From positions 1-64,000 of the forward strand of contig JAUZSC010000035.1 of NCBI GenBank assembly GCA_030949825.1: a stretch of DNA of 64,000 bases, given 5' to 3'. Source of the stretch: Sulfurimonas sp. GTDB lineage: Bacteria; Campylobacterota; Campylobacteria; Campylobacterales; Sulfurimonadaceae. This document shows positions 19,358 to 28,800 of this stretch, in pieces. The first letter of the stretch is position 1. Each line of letters begins with the position of its first letter. A program made the translations under genes and the position numbers. The notes under the pieces were generated by a model, which ran no database searches, was not told the DNA's origin, and was given only the letters and a program-made list of their open reading frames with translations.

Positions 19358-19975
19358 TTGGAATTGGCATTAATTTATATTTATAGTATAGAAAAAAGAA
19401 AAGTTTTTGCTAGCGTTGATGATATCATAATTTTATCACCTGCTATGTATTGGTTTAAACTTTGTGAAATACCTACAAAAAACATGAACAAGGCTAAGAA
19501 AATAGCTGTACATATGATGTCCAATAAACCAAGTAACTTTAATGACATTGCTCTCTTTCATGAAGCAGATAAATACAATGCTTATATGTATGATAAAAAA
19601 AGCATTTTGAGTTTGTTAAAAGACTTAAACCTAAAAAATCCAAAAGTCTATTTTGCAAATCAACTCCAAATTACAGAATTAATAGCTGTTGATGAAGAAA
19701 CAAATCTTTATAAGTTCAACGACAGAGTAATAGAATCTAGGGCTACTACAAATAAACCTCTTCAAAATTTATCGAGCCATTATGATGTTTTACTTAAAAA
19801 TCTAAAACCAATGCTTAGCCTTGAAAAAGGAGATGAAGACTTGAAGCTAGTTTTGAGCATCTCAGCAGGAGTATTCTTACTCTATATTATGCTTTTTGCT
19901 TTTGATAAAACAAGTACGCTTAACAGTATTGAAAATGAAATGCAAAATTTAGATACTCAAGATAGAAGCTTTTGA
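19358..19975 (+). CDS. Hypothetical protein with C-terminal membrane anchor
   Basis: 205 residues from TTG 19358 (MELALIYIYSIEKRK). The first 160 residues are soluble without recognised motifs; residues about 168-187 form one hydrophobic helix (VLSISAGVFLLYIMLFAF) and the last 20 are polar, so it may be tail-anchored. The layout, a cytoplasmic domain plus one helix, resembles small envelope-assembly or pilus-assembly (PilN/PilP-like) proteins in shape only. Family unknown. The 1.2-kb IS inserted 60 bases downstream. Confidence 0.5.
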   Translation: MELALIYIYSIEKRKVFASVDDIIILSPAMYWFKLCEIPTKNMNKAKKIAVHMMSNKPSNFNDIALFHEADKYNAYMYDKKSILSLLKDLNLKNPKVYFANQLQITELIAVDEETNLYKFNDRVIESRATTNKPLQNLSSHYDVLLKNLKPMLSLEKGDEDLKLVLSISAGVFLLYIMLFAFDKTSTLNSIENEMQNLDTQDRSF

Positions 19976-20035
19976 AACTTTTCTTAATTTTTTATTTCTT
20001 CTCTCTTTCCAATAGAACCCTTATTATATTAATCC

Positions 20036-21237
20036 CTGATGTTACGATAATCAAAATTCATAAATTTACAAAAAGTAACATTGAAAATTTTATAGGCACT
20101 AAAAGTGCTTAACTAAGGCATGCAGCAACTACAAGATATATACATCAATTTCACACTAAGTTCATTTGGAAAAATAGAGATGACCAAGCTTTCAAAGATT
20201 ACAGGTAAGAGCCACGATGTCTTTACTAAACATTTATTACTAAATGACTCTCTCGATGACGACAAGCGATTGTGGAAATCAATAAAACCATTTTTAAGAA
20301 CTTATGAAAATGAAGATAGCGGTTGCATTATAATAGATGATATGCTTATGCATAAGCCATAGACAAACATAAATGATATTGTTTGCTGGCACTATGATCA
20401 TGTATCCCAAAAGAATGGAGAAAGGCATCTTGATGCTAAATTTTCATTATACAGATGCTAGTGGTATATCTATACCTTTGGGATATGAGATTATCACAAA
20501 GACAGAAGAGATATGGAATGAGGAATATCAAAAACATGTGAAGAAATCTCTCTACACAAAAAATGAAATAATGCAAGACAAACTAAATATTTTATACTAT
20601 CATAATGAAGTCAAATTCAAATATATACTCTTTGATAAATGGTTTGCAAGCACCAAGAACTTGGTGTTTATAGAAGAAGAACTCAAAAAGAAATTTGTAT
20701 GTCCAATAAAAAGTAATAGAAAAGTAGCATTCACTTTAGAAGAAAGAAATAATGGAAAATATGTTAATATCTCAAGCATAGATATAGAGGGTGGTAGTAG
20801 CCGTTTGGTATATCTTGAAGGTTATAAGAAACCTCTAAGACTTATCAAGCAAGTTGTCAAAAACGGCGATGATGGCGAATCTATTTATCTGTATCTTGTT
20901 ACAAATGATATAGACTTATCTTTCAATGAAGTACTCAAAATCTACAAAAGACGGTGGAAAGTAGAGGAATATCACAAATCACTCAAGCAAAACCTCAAAA
21001 TAGAACATTCTCCTACAAAAGTTGAAACATCACAAAGGAATCATATACACTTAGCAGTACGTGGTTTTATCAAACTAGAAAAACTTCGCTTAAATTATAA
21101 AATGAATCACTTTGCTATTAAGGAAAAAATCTATCTTGAGGCTCTAAAAGTAGCTTATGCAAAAGTTGGGGAATTGATGGTTGCGTGAAATTGTAGCATT
21201 CTTAAGAATTTTATAATTTAGATTATCGTAACATCAG
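20036..21237 (+). mobile_element. 1.2-kb DDE insertion sequence, copy 2 (inverted)
   Basis: 1202 bases, near-identical to 9072-10272 but in the opposite orientation, with the same 17-base terminal inverted repeats. It is flanked by a perfect 7-base target duplication TTAATCC (20029-20035 and 21238-21244). The two copies enclose about 9.8 kb of chromosome, a substrate for inversion by homologous recombination. Confidence 0.9.
20120..21188 (+). pseudogene. IS4/IS701-like transposase, TAG stop plus frameshift
   Basis: Second copy of the transposase described at 9121-10188. It has the same in-frame TAG (20360-20362) after DDMLMHKP. In addition it has one extra A near 20411 (four A rather than three before GAATGG), so the downstream frame no longer lines up with the N-terminal part. 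One substitution changes Val to Phe in DIDLSFNEVLKIY. The C-terminal YHKSLKQNLKIE motif with the catalytic Glu is intact. Confidence 0.8.
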
Positions 21238-21536
21238 TTAATCCAATGATATTTATCTTTTTTATTGAACATGCTTTTTAGATATACTTACAGTTCTAGT
21301 TGGGCGATTATGTATTTGTTGATTGTATTGGGAAGGAGAAGGTGGGACAGGGTCAGCCTTTGAATAAAGGATATAACAATGCATTTGATAACCGTAATTG
21401 TTATAATTCTTCTGCTAGCAGAAAGACTGTATTAAAAGCTTATAGAGAGTTTCCACTCTCTATTTGTCCCAACTTGAATCAAATTATACCATACTTTATA
21501 TTAATTCAATTATTTTTCTTTTTTCTTACTCTCTCA
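21238..21536. other. Spacer between IS copy 2 and RAYT repeats
   Basis: About 300 bases. TAGAGAG (21443-21449) pairs with CTCTCTA (21456-21462) in a 7-base-pair hairpin with a six-base loop. An open frame runs through the region on the plus strand but has no coding character or ribosome site. No gene supported. Confidence 0.4.
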
Positions 21537-21583
21537 AAAAAAGGTGCCAGAAAAAAGGTGCCAGGAAAAAAGGTGCCAGGCAC
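21537..21583 (+). repeat. Tandem GGTGCCAG repeats before RAYT gene
   Basis: Three tandem 14-15-base units of A6 plus GGTGCCAG (21537, 21551, 21565), the last continuing into the palindrome GTGCCAGGCAC (21573-21583). Such units lie beside RAYT (TnpA-REP) genes and are the likely recognition sites of the enzyme encoded 49 bases downstream. Confidence 0.7.
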
Positions 21584-21631
21584 TCTTTTGAAACTAATCT
21601 TATTTTAATATTAAATTTATTATAATTATGA

Positions 21632-22371
21632 ATGCCTAGAAAAGAAAGATACGCAGAAGCGGGACATTATCACATTATCAATCGTGGAGTAGAAAGAAGA
21701 GATGTCTACTTAGAGCAAGAAGATTATAACTTTTTTTTAGATCTTATGTTAAGACTAGTAAAAGATTATCAAATAATCATACATGCATTTTGCTTGATGA
21801 CAAACCACTACCATCTACTATTAGAAACAAAACAGACAAACCTTTCAAAAGCAATTCAGTTTTTAAATGATAAGTACGCTAAATATTTTAACAAAAAGTA
21901 TACAAGATCAGGACACCTATGGCAAGGAAGATATAAATCTTATCCTTTATTTGATGATGCCCATTTTTGGATAGTTGCAAAATATATAGAGATCAACCCT
22001 ATTAAAGCAAATATGGTAGTACATGTTGAAGAGTACAAATATCAGTCATTTTTCAATGGAAATACAAATATAATTATTATCATCTATTAACTAATTCAAT
22101 GATCTTTGACATGACTCTCATGGAATATACAGAATATGTATCTAGTGATTTTAATCTAGATGCTATTGATATTGTTTATGATTCACCAAAACTCATCATA
22201 GTCGATGGAAAATATAAAGTACTCAAAAAAAGGATAGAAACTTTTTTTGAACAAGATAGAGATATAAATAGAAACTCAAGTGTGAAAAATGCCTACAAAT
22301 ACGGATACACGAAAAGTGAAATTGCTAGATTTTTAAATATAAGTCATACTGCAGTAAATAAAATTTTATAA
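21632..22371 (+). pseudogene. REP-associated tyrosine transposase (RAYT), frameshifted
   Basis: About 246 residues in two frames. The HUH/Y1 transposase domain starts MPRKERYAEAGHYHIINRG and carries the metal-binding HxH in MTNHYHLLLE. The catalytic Tyr would lie in the ARYxxYxNKK region (NDKYAKYFNKKYTRSGHLWQ). The frame breaks near 22066-22080 (one base lost in the AT-rich stretch) and continues in another frame with NSMIFDMTLMEYTEYV and a C-terminal helix-turn-helix, TKSEIARFLNISHTAVNKIL. RAYTs mobilise or maintain REP palindromes in trans and are usually single-copy; this may be a domesticated gene with an indel. Confidence 0.75.
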
Positions 22372-22390
22372 TACTATACGACCCCCCCCC

Positions 22391-23987
22391 ACCGCCATTA
22401 AGTTAAGGAATTAACTAAAAAGTAACACAATGAAATTATCTCTTTAAAAAGTGGATTTTTCAGAGTATAAAAGCATATATTAAAATCCAAATAAACCCCT
22501 ATTTATAGGGATTTAAAAGGGTTTTTGCAAGCACTATCTAGCTATAATATATCTATTATATTAAGGGTTGGTTATGTTAAAAAAACTGCTGGATTTTCAG
22601 CGGTTTTGAGAAATAAAAAAGAGAAGTGTTATTCCAAACTAAACATAAGATTGGAGTGAATTCATTCACAAGAGCAAGAAAGCTAGGATTTGATAAAATT
22701 ATGACTATGATGATTAAAAAGAGTAATAAATCTTTACAAAACAGTATCAATGACACTCAATTAACATTGGGTGAAGATGTTACTATCACCAATAGTGCAT
22801 ATACCCAAGCAAGAGCTAAATTAAACTATACTGCTTTTAAAGAGTTTGCAGAGATAGCTCGTGATATGTTTTATGAAGATGGAGAGTATGAAACCTATAA
22901 AGGCTTTAGAATACTTGCAATAGATGGTTCTGTAACTACACTCCCTAATACAGCAGATGTAAAAAAAGAGTTTAATCCAATGAAGGTTAAATGCCAAATA
23001 AAAGATTTTGCTAAAGATGTATCTCAAGGAAGAGTATCTTGTTTGTTTGATGTACTTAATAATATTGCAATTGATTCCTCAATAACGAATAAGAATAAAA
23101 GTGAAGATAATGAGCTCATAGCCTATGATGAGAGAACTTTAGCCTTGCAGAATCTCTATGGTTGCAGTATGGATGATTTAACCCTTATGGACAGAGGATA
23201 TCCTTCATTTGAGCTATTTACTGCAGTTCATAACAATACAAATATACTCTGTAGACTAAGAAAGAATATCTTCTCAAAAGCAAAATTCTTGTTTGATGGA
23301 CATAGCGAGAGAAAAGATGTAATACTAGAAATTAATGCACCTAAATATTTAAAAGAAGAACTACGAAAAAACAACATCCCTACAAAAATGAAAATAAGAT
23401 TTGTGCAAGTTATCTTAGATAATGGTACTGTAGAAGTATTGTGCACAAATGTACTGAGTAATGATGAACTAAAGACATCTGACTTTAAAAAGTTATATGC
23501 TCTAAGATGGGGAATAGAAACATACTTCGATCTCATTAAAAATAGACTCAGTTTAGAAAACTTCACAGGTCAAACAGCACTGGCAGTTAAACAAGACTTC
23601 TTTGCAACAATATTTTTAACAAATTATGAGTCAATGATGACATACGATATGAATGAAGAGTTAAAAGAGACCACAAAAGATAATAAATATATCCAAAAGG
23701 TAAACAAAGCTGTGTCATTCAATGTTATAAAGCATAAGGTATTTGATTTACTCTATCTAGACAACCCACTAGATGAGATGCTAGAGCAGATGGAAAAGCT
23801 ATTTTTAACCAATACAATAGTTATACGACCTGATAGAAAATCAAAACCACGACTTGATAAAGATATACATAAATCCACGATTGCCACCAATTCGATAAAT
23901 CACCTTAAAAGGAAAAAGAAAAATGTTGGGAATTAGTCAGATGGAAGTCCGTAACTATGGTATTTGTAGGCTTAACTTAATGCCGTT
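22391..23987 (+). mobile_element. IS4-family insertion sequence
   Basis: Ends are marked by an imperfect inverted repeat with core CATTAAGTTAAG (22396-22407; complement at 23971-23982). The exact boundaries and target duplication are unclear because the left flank is a C9 run (22382-22390). The right end abuts an IS200 transposase remnant, so this element probably inserted into an IS200 copy. Confidence 0.7.
22574..23936 (+). pseudogene. IS4-family transposase, N-terminal frameshifts
   Basis: DDE transposase of about 454 residues. Long uninterrupted frame from 22626; adding one T near 22592 and one A near 22617 joins it to ATG 22574 (MLKKLLDFSAVLRNKKREV). Motifs: first Asp in RILAIDGSVTTLPN, second in DLTLMDRGYPSFELF, and the IS4 Y-2-R-3-E-6-K signature exactly as YALRWGIETYFDLIK. 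The C-terminal tail is basic (KPRLDKDIHKST). The frame from GTG 22626 alone keeps the whole catalytic core, so activity is possible if that start is used. Confidence 0.85.
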
Positions 23988-23989
23988 GC

Positions 23990-24133
23990 TGGGGTGGGAG
24001 TCTTTGGACAAGTGGTTTTTATGCAAATACTGTTGGGCAATTTGCAAATGAAGAAACCATAAGGAATTATGTTCGAGATCAAGGAAAGAAATATACAAAG
24101 GTGCATACTAGTCAGTTGTTATTTGACTTGTAA
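23990..24133 (+). pseudogene. IS200/IS605 TnpA transposase, C-terminal remnant
   Basis: The last 47 codons of a small Y1 transposase of the IS200 type (WGGSLWTSGFYANTVGQF, then IRNYVRDQGKKYTKVHTSQL). The upstream part, with the HUH motif and catalytic Tyr, is absent and replaced by the IS4 element's right end. Followed by the characteristic right-end hairpin of the element. Confidence 0.75.
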
Positions 24134-24150
24134 GCTCAAACGAAAGTGAT

Positions 24151-24172
24151 ACCCCGTACCCTTGGGTCGGGG
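24151..24172 (+). repeat. IS200/IS605 right-end hairpin
   Basis: ACCCCG-T-ACCC pairs with GGGT-CGGGGT: ten base pairs, a two-base loop and one unpaired T in the 5' arm. A subterminal hairpin with an extrahelical T is the recognition structure of IS200/IS605 TnpA, fitting the transposase remnant just upstream. Confidence 0.65.
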
Positions 24173-24366
24173 TTGTTCATTGATAAAACACTTTAATGAT
24201 TACTGTAGCTCTTGACGCTAAGAAGCATAATCGTAATGGTTTTGATTGTGGAGTTGAAGCTTTAAATAATTATTTAAAGTTAATAGCAAGCCAACAATCA
24301 AATAAAGACAATTATAATGTCTCCAATAGTCAAGACCACTTAAGTCAATATTCTTATTCTTCCTAT

Positions 24367-25284
24367 CTACGATACTTTTTGTAACACTTGAGTATCTATA
24401 TTATTTATAGCTTTGAAATAAACCTCATTTGGTGTTTTATTGTCAATAGCTGAATGCAATCTCCGAGAGTTATATTTCGTCATATAATTATCAATTGAAT
24501 ATCTAAGCTCACTCATGCTTTTATAGTGATTTAGATATATTTCCTCATACTTGATGCTTCTCCAGAATCTTTCAATACAGATATTATCAATACTCCTACC
24601 CTTACCATCCATAGAGATTTTTATATCATGTTTTTTTAATATCTCAACATGTGCTTGCGCAGTATATTGTGAACCCTGATCAGTATTGAAAATCTCTGGT
24701 TTTGGATAGAGTGATAGTGCTTCCTTTAGCACACCTGTTGTGAGTGATATATCCATAGTATTTGACAACTTCCATGCAAGTATTTTCTTAGTGTTCCAGT
24801 CAATAACTGCAGCTAAATAAGCAAAGCCTTGACCTAGTTTTATATAGGTAATATCTGTACTCCAAACCTGATTTGGTACATCAATAATAACTTGGTTTTT
24901 ATCATTTTTAAATTCTTTGAGTAAGTACTTGTATTTATGGTGTTCTTTATTGGATTGAGTGGTTTTATGCTTCGGGTATAAGGCTCTTATACCTAGATAC
25001 TCCATTGCACTTTTCATAAGCTTTCTGCCCATATCATAGCCTTCATTCCCAAGAGCTGTGACTAATCTTCTAGTGCCATAATATGGGAACTCACTATAGA
25101 TGTCATTTAATGTATTGAGCATCTTGATATCTTCATCTGAACTAAACTTTTGAACAGCTTCATAGTACAAAGTTGATTTAGCTATACCAAGCAGTTTGCA
25201 CTGCTTATTTAGTGATAAATTATGCTCAGTATCTACAAAGGTTTTTCTACCTCTAGAGGATACCAAGCTTTGCAGCTTTTCCAC
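24367..25284 (-). CDS. IS3-family transposase OrfB
   Basis: 305 residues: HTH_21-type N-terminus then an rve integrase core. Catalytic triad: Asp in VWSTDITYIKLGQG, Asp in EIFNTDQGSQYTAQ and Glu in SIDNICIERFWRSIKYEEIY. The protein is full length and uninterrupted. It is normally made as an OrfAB fusion by slippage: the A7 run at 25294-25300 followed by G, close to the end of OrfA, gives VEKKDFLVEKLQSL after a -1 shift. Confidence 0.9.
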   Translation of the reverse strand: MEKLQSLVSSRGRKTFVDTEHNLSLNKQCKLLGIAKSTLYYEAVQKFSSDEDIKMLNTLNDIYSEFPYYGTRRLVTALGNEGYDMGRKLMKSAMEYLGIRALYPKHKTTQSNKEHHKYKYLLKEFKNDKNQVIIDVPNQVWSTDITYIKLGQGFAYLAAVIDWNTKKILAWKLSNTMDISLTTGVLKEALSLYPKPEIFNTDQGSQYTAQAHVEILKKHDIKISMDGKGRSIDNICIERFWRSIKYEEIYLNHYKSMSELRYSIDNYMTKYNSRRLHSAIDNKTPNEVYFKAINNIDTQVLQKVS

Positions 25285-25565
25285 TAAAAAGTCTTTTTTT
25301 CTACAATTAGATTTCCAACCTTTTTAGCAAGATTATCCTTATCTGTTTTAAGTGTTTCAATCTCTGTTTTATACTCTTTTACAAGTGCACTTTTATCAAA
25401 TGCAAGACCCATATTCTCTAAAAATATCTTCTTCCAGTTTTTTACATTTGCTGGTAAAAGTTCATATTTACTTGCTATCTCATTAAGTGTTTTTTCTGTT
25501 TCTAAAACTTCTAAAACTATCTTTGCTTTAAAATCTGCAGAATATGTTTTTCTTTTGGTACTCAT
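25284..25565 (-). CDS. IS3-family transposase OrfA
   Basis: 93 residues: helix-turn-helix domain (KRKTYSADFKAKIVLEVLET, then EIASKYELLPANVKNWKKIF) followed by a leucine-zipper-like coiled coil (KEYKTEIETLKTDKDNLAKK). It binds the IS ends and, alone, acts as a repressor in this family. It ends just after the A7G slippery run used to make the OrfAB fusion. Confidence 0.9.
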   Translation of the reverse strand: MSTKRKTYSADFKAKIVLEVLETEKTLNEIASKYELLPANVKNWKKIFLENMGLAFDKSALVKEYKTEIETLKTDKDNLAKKVGNLIVEKKTF

Positions 25566-25587
25566 ATTATTTGTCCCTCACTTTTAT

Positions 25588-27116
25588 GAGACCACTGCAC
25601 AGTAAAAAAAACAAACTAAATCTCTTAAAACCCCTTATATTAAGTTATTTAAAGCCATTTATTTGCTATAATAACACCACCAATTTAAAGATATTTTAAG
25701 CTAAAAGGCAATAATTTGGCATTTCAAGAGAATACTCCAACATTTACAGATTATGCTGTTAACGATAGACTTCAATATGTAGATTCATTTCTAAAAGAGA
25801 TAGATAGTATAATAGATTTTAGAAAGTTAAAACCTATTTTAAATAAGAATGGTATCGGTACAAAGAATGTTTGTGGAGTAAAAGCTTATGACAATATCCT
25901 TATGTTTAAAATATTACTCTTGCAAAAATTCTATGACCTGAGTGACGAAAAGGTTGAAGAAGCACTTTATGTAAACTTACTGTTTATGAAATTCGTAGGT
26001 TTAAGCCTAGAGGACTTAGCTCCTGATAGTACAACCATAGGTAGATTTAGGAACTCTTTGATAGATACTAAAATATATGATAAGCTATTTAACCATGTAA
26101 ATAAACAACTAGAAGATAAAGGCTTAATAGCTAAAAGTGGTAAATCAATTTTAGTAGACGCAACTTTAATTAAATCTTTGAATGATGGAGTTAAAGATAA
26201 GGATAAAGAGCAAAGAAATGCCAATAGAGTAAAAGTAGAAGAAGCCAATAGAACCCTTGACTTACAAATAAATGAAGAACTCAAGAAAGCAAAACCATCA
26301 AGAAAAAAAGTAGATAAATTATTACGAAAGAAAGAACATAACTCAAGAACATTTAAAAATCAAGAGCTAGATGAACTACAAGGCATAGATACTAAAGATA
26401 TCGAGACCTCAAAAATATTATAGAAAATAGCGAAGATAGTTATGATCAAACCGACAAAGTAGATAAAGAGGTAAGAACAGGATATCAAACTGGTACAAAG
26501 CAATATGCAACAGGATACAAGGGACACATAGCAACAGACTCAGACTCTGGTGCAATACTAAAACCAATAATGACATTTGCAAATACATCTGACATATCAG
26601 TTGTCCAAACCATCGTAGAAGAGCTGGAAGATATAGAAGCATTCTATGGAGATAAAGCATACAAGTCTAAAGAAGTAGATGAACTATTAGAGAAGAATGA
26701 AATAGAAAATGAGATTTGTCTCAAAGAGACACAGAAGATGACTAAGGATGAGAGAGCAGCACAAAGAGAGATAGAAAAACCAAAACATAAAATCAGGGCA
26801 AAGGTTGAACATAGCTTTGCGCGTCTAAAAACCCAAATGAAATATCATACCAGTAGGTATACTGGATTAGTCCGCAATAATATGAATTTTACAATAGCTT
26901 GCTTAGCCTCAAACCTAAAACTATTTGCCCATAAACAAATAGCCTTACGAAAAGTAAGAAATAGCTAGGAAATATGATAAGAAATAAAGGGTATTTAGAT
27001 AACTTTAAGGGTGAGAAACAATTTATGATGAAAATTAAGCAGATATATTTTAGAGATTTCAAAAAAATATTTTAAAATTAAGATTGGGGTAGTGTTTGGG
27101 GTTGTGCAGTGGTCTC
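25588..27116 (+). mobile_element. IS5-family insertion sequence, copy 1 (inside IS3)
   Basis: 1529 bases with perfect 13-base inverted repeats (GAGACCACTGCAC at 25588; complement ending 27116). A 5-base target duplication TTTAT (25583-25587 and 27117-27121) lies within the IS3 element, between OrfA and its right end, so this insertion is younger than the IS3 one. Confidence 0.95.
25716..26968 (+). pseudogene. IS5-family transposase, copy 1, frameshifted
   Basis: About 418 residues starting at TTG 25716 (MAFQENTPTFTDYAV). Typical IS5-group layout: KILLLQKFYDLSDEKVEEAL, first Asp in SILVDATLIKSLND, second Asp in IEAFYGDKAYKSKEV, and the C-terminal Glu in IRAKVEHSFARLKTQMKYHT. One A is missing near 26413 (five, versus six in copy 2), ending the first part at ETSKIL. 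The downstream half is intact. Comparison with copy 2 shows the single-base loss directly. Confidence 0.9.
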
Positions 27117-27236
27117 TTTATGTTTTATTCTATCATTTTGAATAAGAATATTGTATTAAATGGTTTGTTTTCTTAGGGACATTATAAATAGTCGAACATA
27201 TGTACTAGAAGATAAAGAGGATAATATTAGTATAGT

Positions 27237-28764
27237 GAGACCACTGCACAGTAAAAAAACAAACTAAATCTCTTAAAACCCCTTATATTAAGTTATTTAA
27301 AGCCATTTATTTGCTATAATTACACCACGAATTTAAAGATATTTTAAGCTAAAAGGCAATAATTTGGCATTTCAAGAGAATACTCCAACATTTACAGATT
27401 ATGCTGTTAACGATAGACTTCAATATGTAGATTCATTTCTAAAAGAGATAGATAGTATAATAGATTTTAGAAAGTTAAAACCTATTTTAAATAAGAATGG
27501 TATCGGTACAAAGAATGTTTGTGGAGTAAAAGCTTATGACAATATCCTTATGTTTAAAATATTACTCTTGCAAAAATTCTATGACCTGAGTGACGAAAAG
27601 GTTGAAGAAGCACTTTATGTAAACTTACTGTTTATGAAATTCGTAGGTTTAAGCCTAGAGGACTTAGCTCCTGATAGTACAACCATAGGTAGATTTAGGA
27701 ACTCTTTGATAGATACTAAAATATATGATAAGCTATTTAACCATGTAAATAAACAACTAGAAGATAAAGGCTTAATAGCTAAAAGTGGTAAATCAATTTT
27801 AGTAGACGCAACTTTAATTAAATCTTTGAATGATGGAGTTAAAGATAAGGATAAAGAGCAAAGAAATGCCAATAGAGTAAAAGTAGAAGAAGCCAATAGA
27901 ACCCTTGACTTACAAATAAATGAAGAACTCAAGAAAGCAAAACCATCAAGAAAAAAAGTAGATAAATTATTACGAAAGAAAGAACATAACTCAAGAACAT
28001 TTAAAAATCAAGAGCTAGATGAACTACAAGGCATAGATACTAAAGATATCGAGACCTCAAAAAATATTATAGAAAATAGCGAAGATAGTTATGATCAAAC
28101 CGACAAAGTAGATAAAGAGGTAAGAACAGGATATCAAACTGGTACAAAGCAATATGCAACAGGATACAAGGGACACATAGCAATAGACTCAGACTCTGGT
28201 GCAATACTAAAACCAATAATGACATTTGCAAATACATCTGACATATCAGTTGTCCAAACCATCATAGAAGAGCTGGAAGATATAGAAGCATTCTATGGAG
28301 ATAAAGCATACAAGTCTAAAGAAGTAGATGAACTATTAGAGAAGAATGAAATAGAAAATGAGATTTGTCTCAAAGAGACACAGAAGATGACTAAGGATGA
28401 GAGAGCAGCACAAAGAGAGATAGAAAAACCAAAACATAAAATCAGGGCAAAGGTTGAACATAGCTTTGCGCGTCTAAAAACCAAATGAAATATCATACCA
28501 ATAGGTATACTGGATTAGTCCGCAATAATATGAATTTTACAATAGCTTGCTTAGCCTCAAACCTAAAACTATTTGCCCATAAACAAATAGCCTTACGAAA
28601 AGTAAGAAATAGCTAGGAAATATGATAAGAAATAAAGGGTATTTAGATAACTTTAAGGGTGAGAAACAATTTATGATGAAAATTAAGCAGATATATTTTA
28701 GAGATTTCAAAAAAATATTTTAAAATTAAGATTGGGGTAGTGTTTGGGGTTGTGCAGTGGTCTC
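27237..28764 (+). mobile_element. IS5-family insertion sequence, copy 2 (inside GNAT gene)
   Basis: 1528 bases, same 13-base inverted repeats as copy 1, flanked by a perfect 5-base duplication ATAGT (27232-27236 and 28765-28769). Inserted in the GNAT pseudogene, 55 bases beyond the IS3 right end and in the same orientation as copy 1. The near identity of the two copies suggests recent local transposition. Confidence 0.95.
27364..28616 (+). pseudogene. IS5-family transposase, copy 2, frameshifted
   Basis: Same protein as copy 1. Here the middle A run is intact, but one C is missing near 28482 (ACC rather than ACCC), which ends the frame at SFARLKTK just after the catalytic Glu region and removes the last 45 residues. 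Other differences from copy 1 are a few substitutions (for example Ile for Thr in HIAIDSDSG and Ile for Val in VVQTIIEEL). Neither copy is complete as printed, but each has what the other lacks. Confidence 0.9.
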
Positions 28765-28800
28765 ATAGTGGGATTTTATACCCTCACGATGGCAAATGTT

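Larger units (their letters stand above)
24318..27181 (-). mobile_element. IS3-family insertion sequence, itself interrupted by IS5
   Basis: Left end TGTCTCC (24318) and the complement of the right end TGTCCCT (ending 27181) match, and the two ends also share CAATATTCTTATTC about 30 bases inside. TTATAA flanks both sides (24312-24317 and 27182-27187) as a likely 6-base target duplication. Removing IS5 copy 1 and its duplicated TTTAT leaves about 1330 bases, normal for IS3 elements. Confidence 0.85.
24196..28800 (+). pseudogene. GNAT (TacT-like) toxin gene split by nested insertions
   Basis: Three pieces: 24196-24317 (MITVALDAKKHNRNGFDCGV and NNYLKLIASQQSNKDN), 27182-27236 (SRTYVLEDKEDNISI) and 28765-28800 (VGFYTLTMANV). 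Put in order they give the first half of a GNAT acetyltransferase of the tRNA-acetylating TacT type (FDCG-x-ALNxYL start; FYTLTM strand). An IS3 element separates pieces 1 and 2 and IS5 copy 2 separates 2 and 3. After 28800 the homology stops, so the acetyl-CoA-binding half has been lost. No DUF1778 antitoxin gene remains upstream; its place is taken by the IS200 end. Confidence 0.75.

Noticed and set aside
21537..21583. Possible CRISPR-like repeats
   Set aside because: Units are contiguous, 14-15 bases, without spacers or cas genes; they fit RAYT recognition repeats.
21300..21608. Open frame of about 100 codons before the RAYT gene
   Set aside because: Its end is the tandem GGTGCCAG repeat, it has no ribosome site and the composition is not protein-like (Phe/Leu run then GARKKVPGKKVPG).
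22382..22390. C9 run as a phase-variation tract
   Set aside because: Poly-C tracts switch genes on and off in Campylobacterota, but this one lies between a RAYT gene and an IS4 end, not in a gene or promoter of a surface function.
25294..25300. A7 run at the IS3 OrfA/OrfB junction as another sequencing error
   Set aside because: A slippery A7G at this point is the normal programmed -1 frameshift site of IS3 elements, so the two-frame state is expected.
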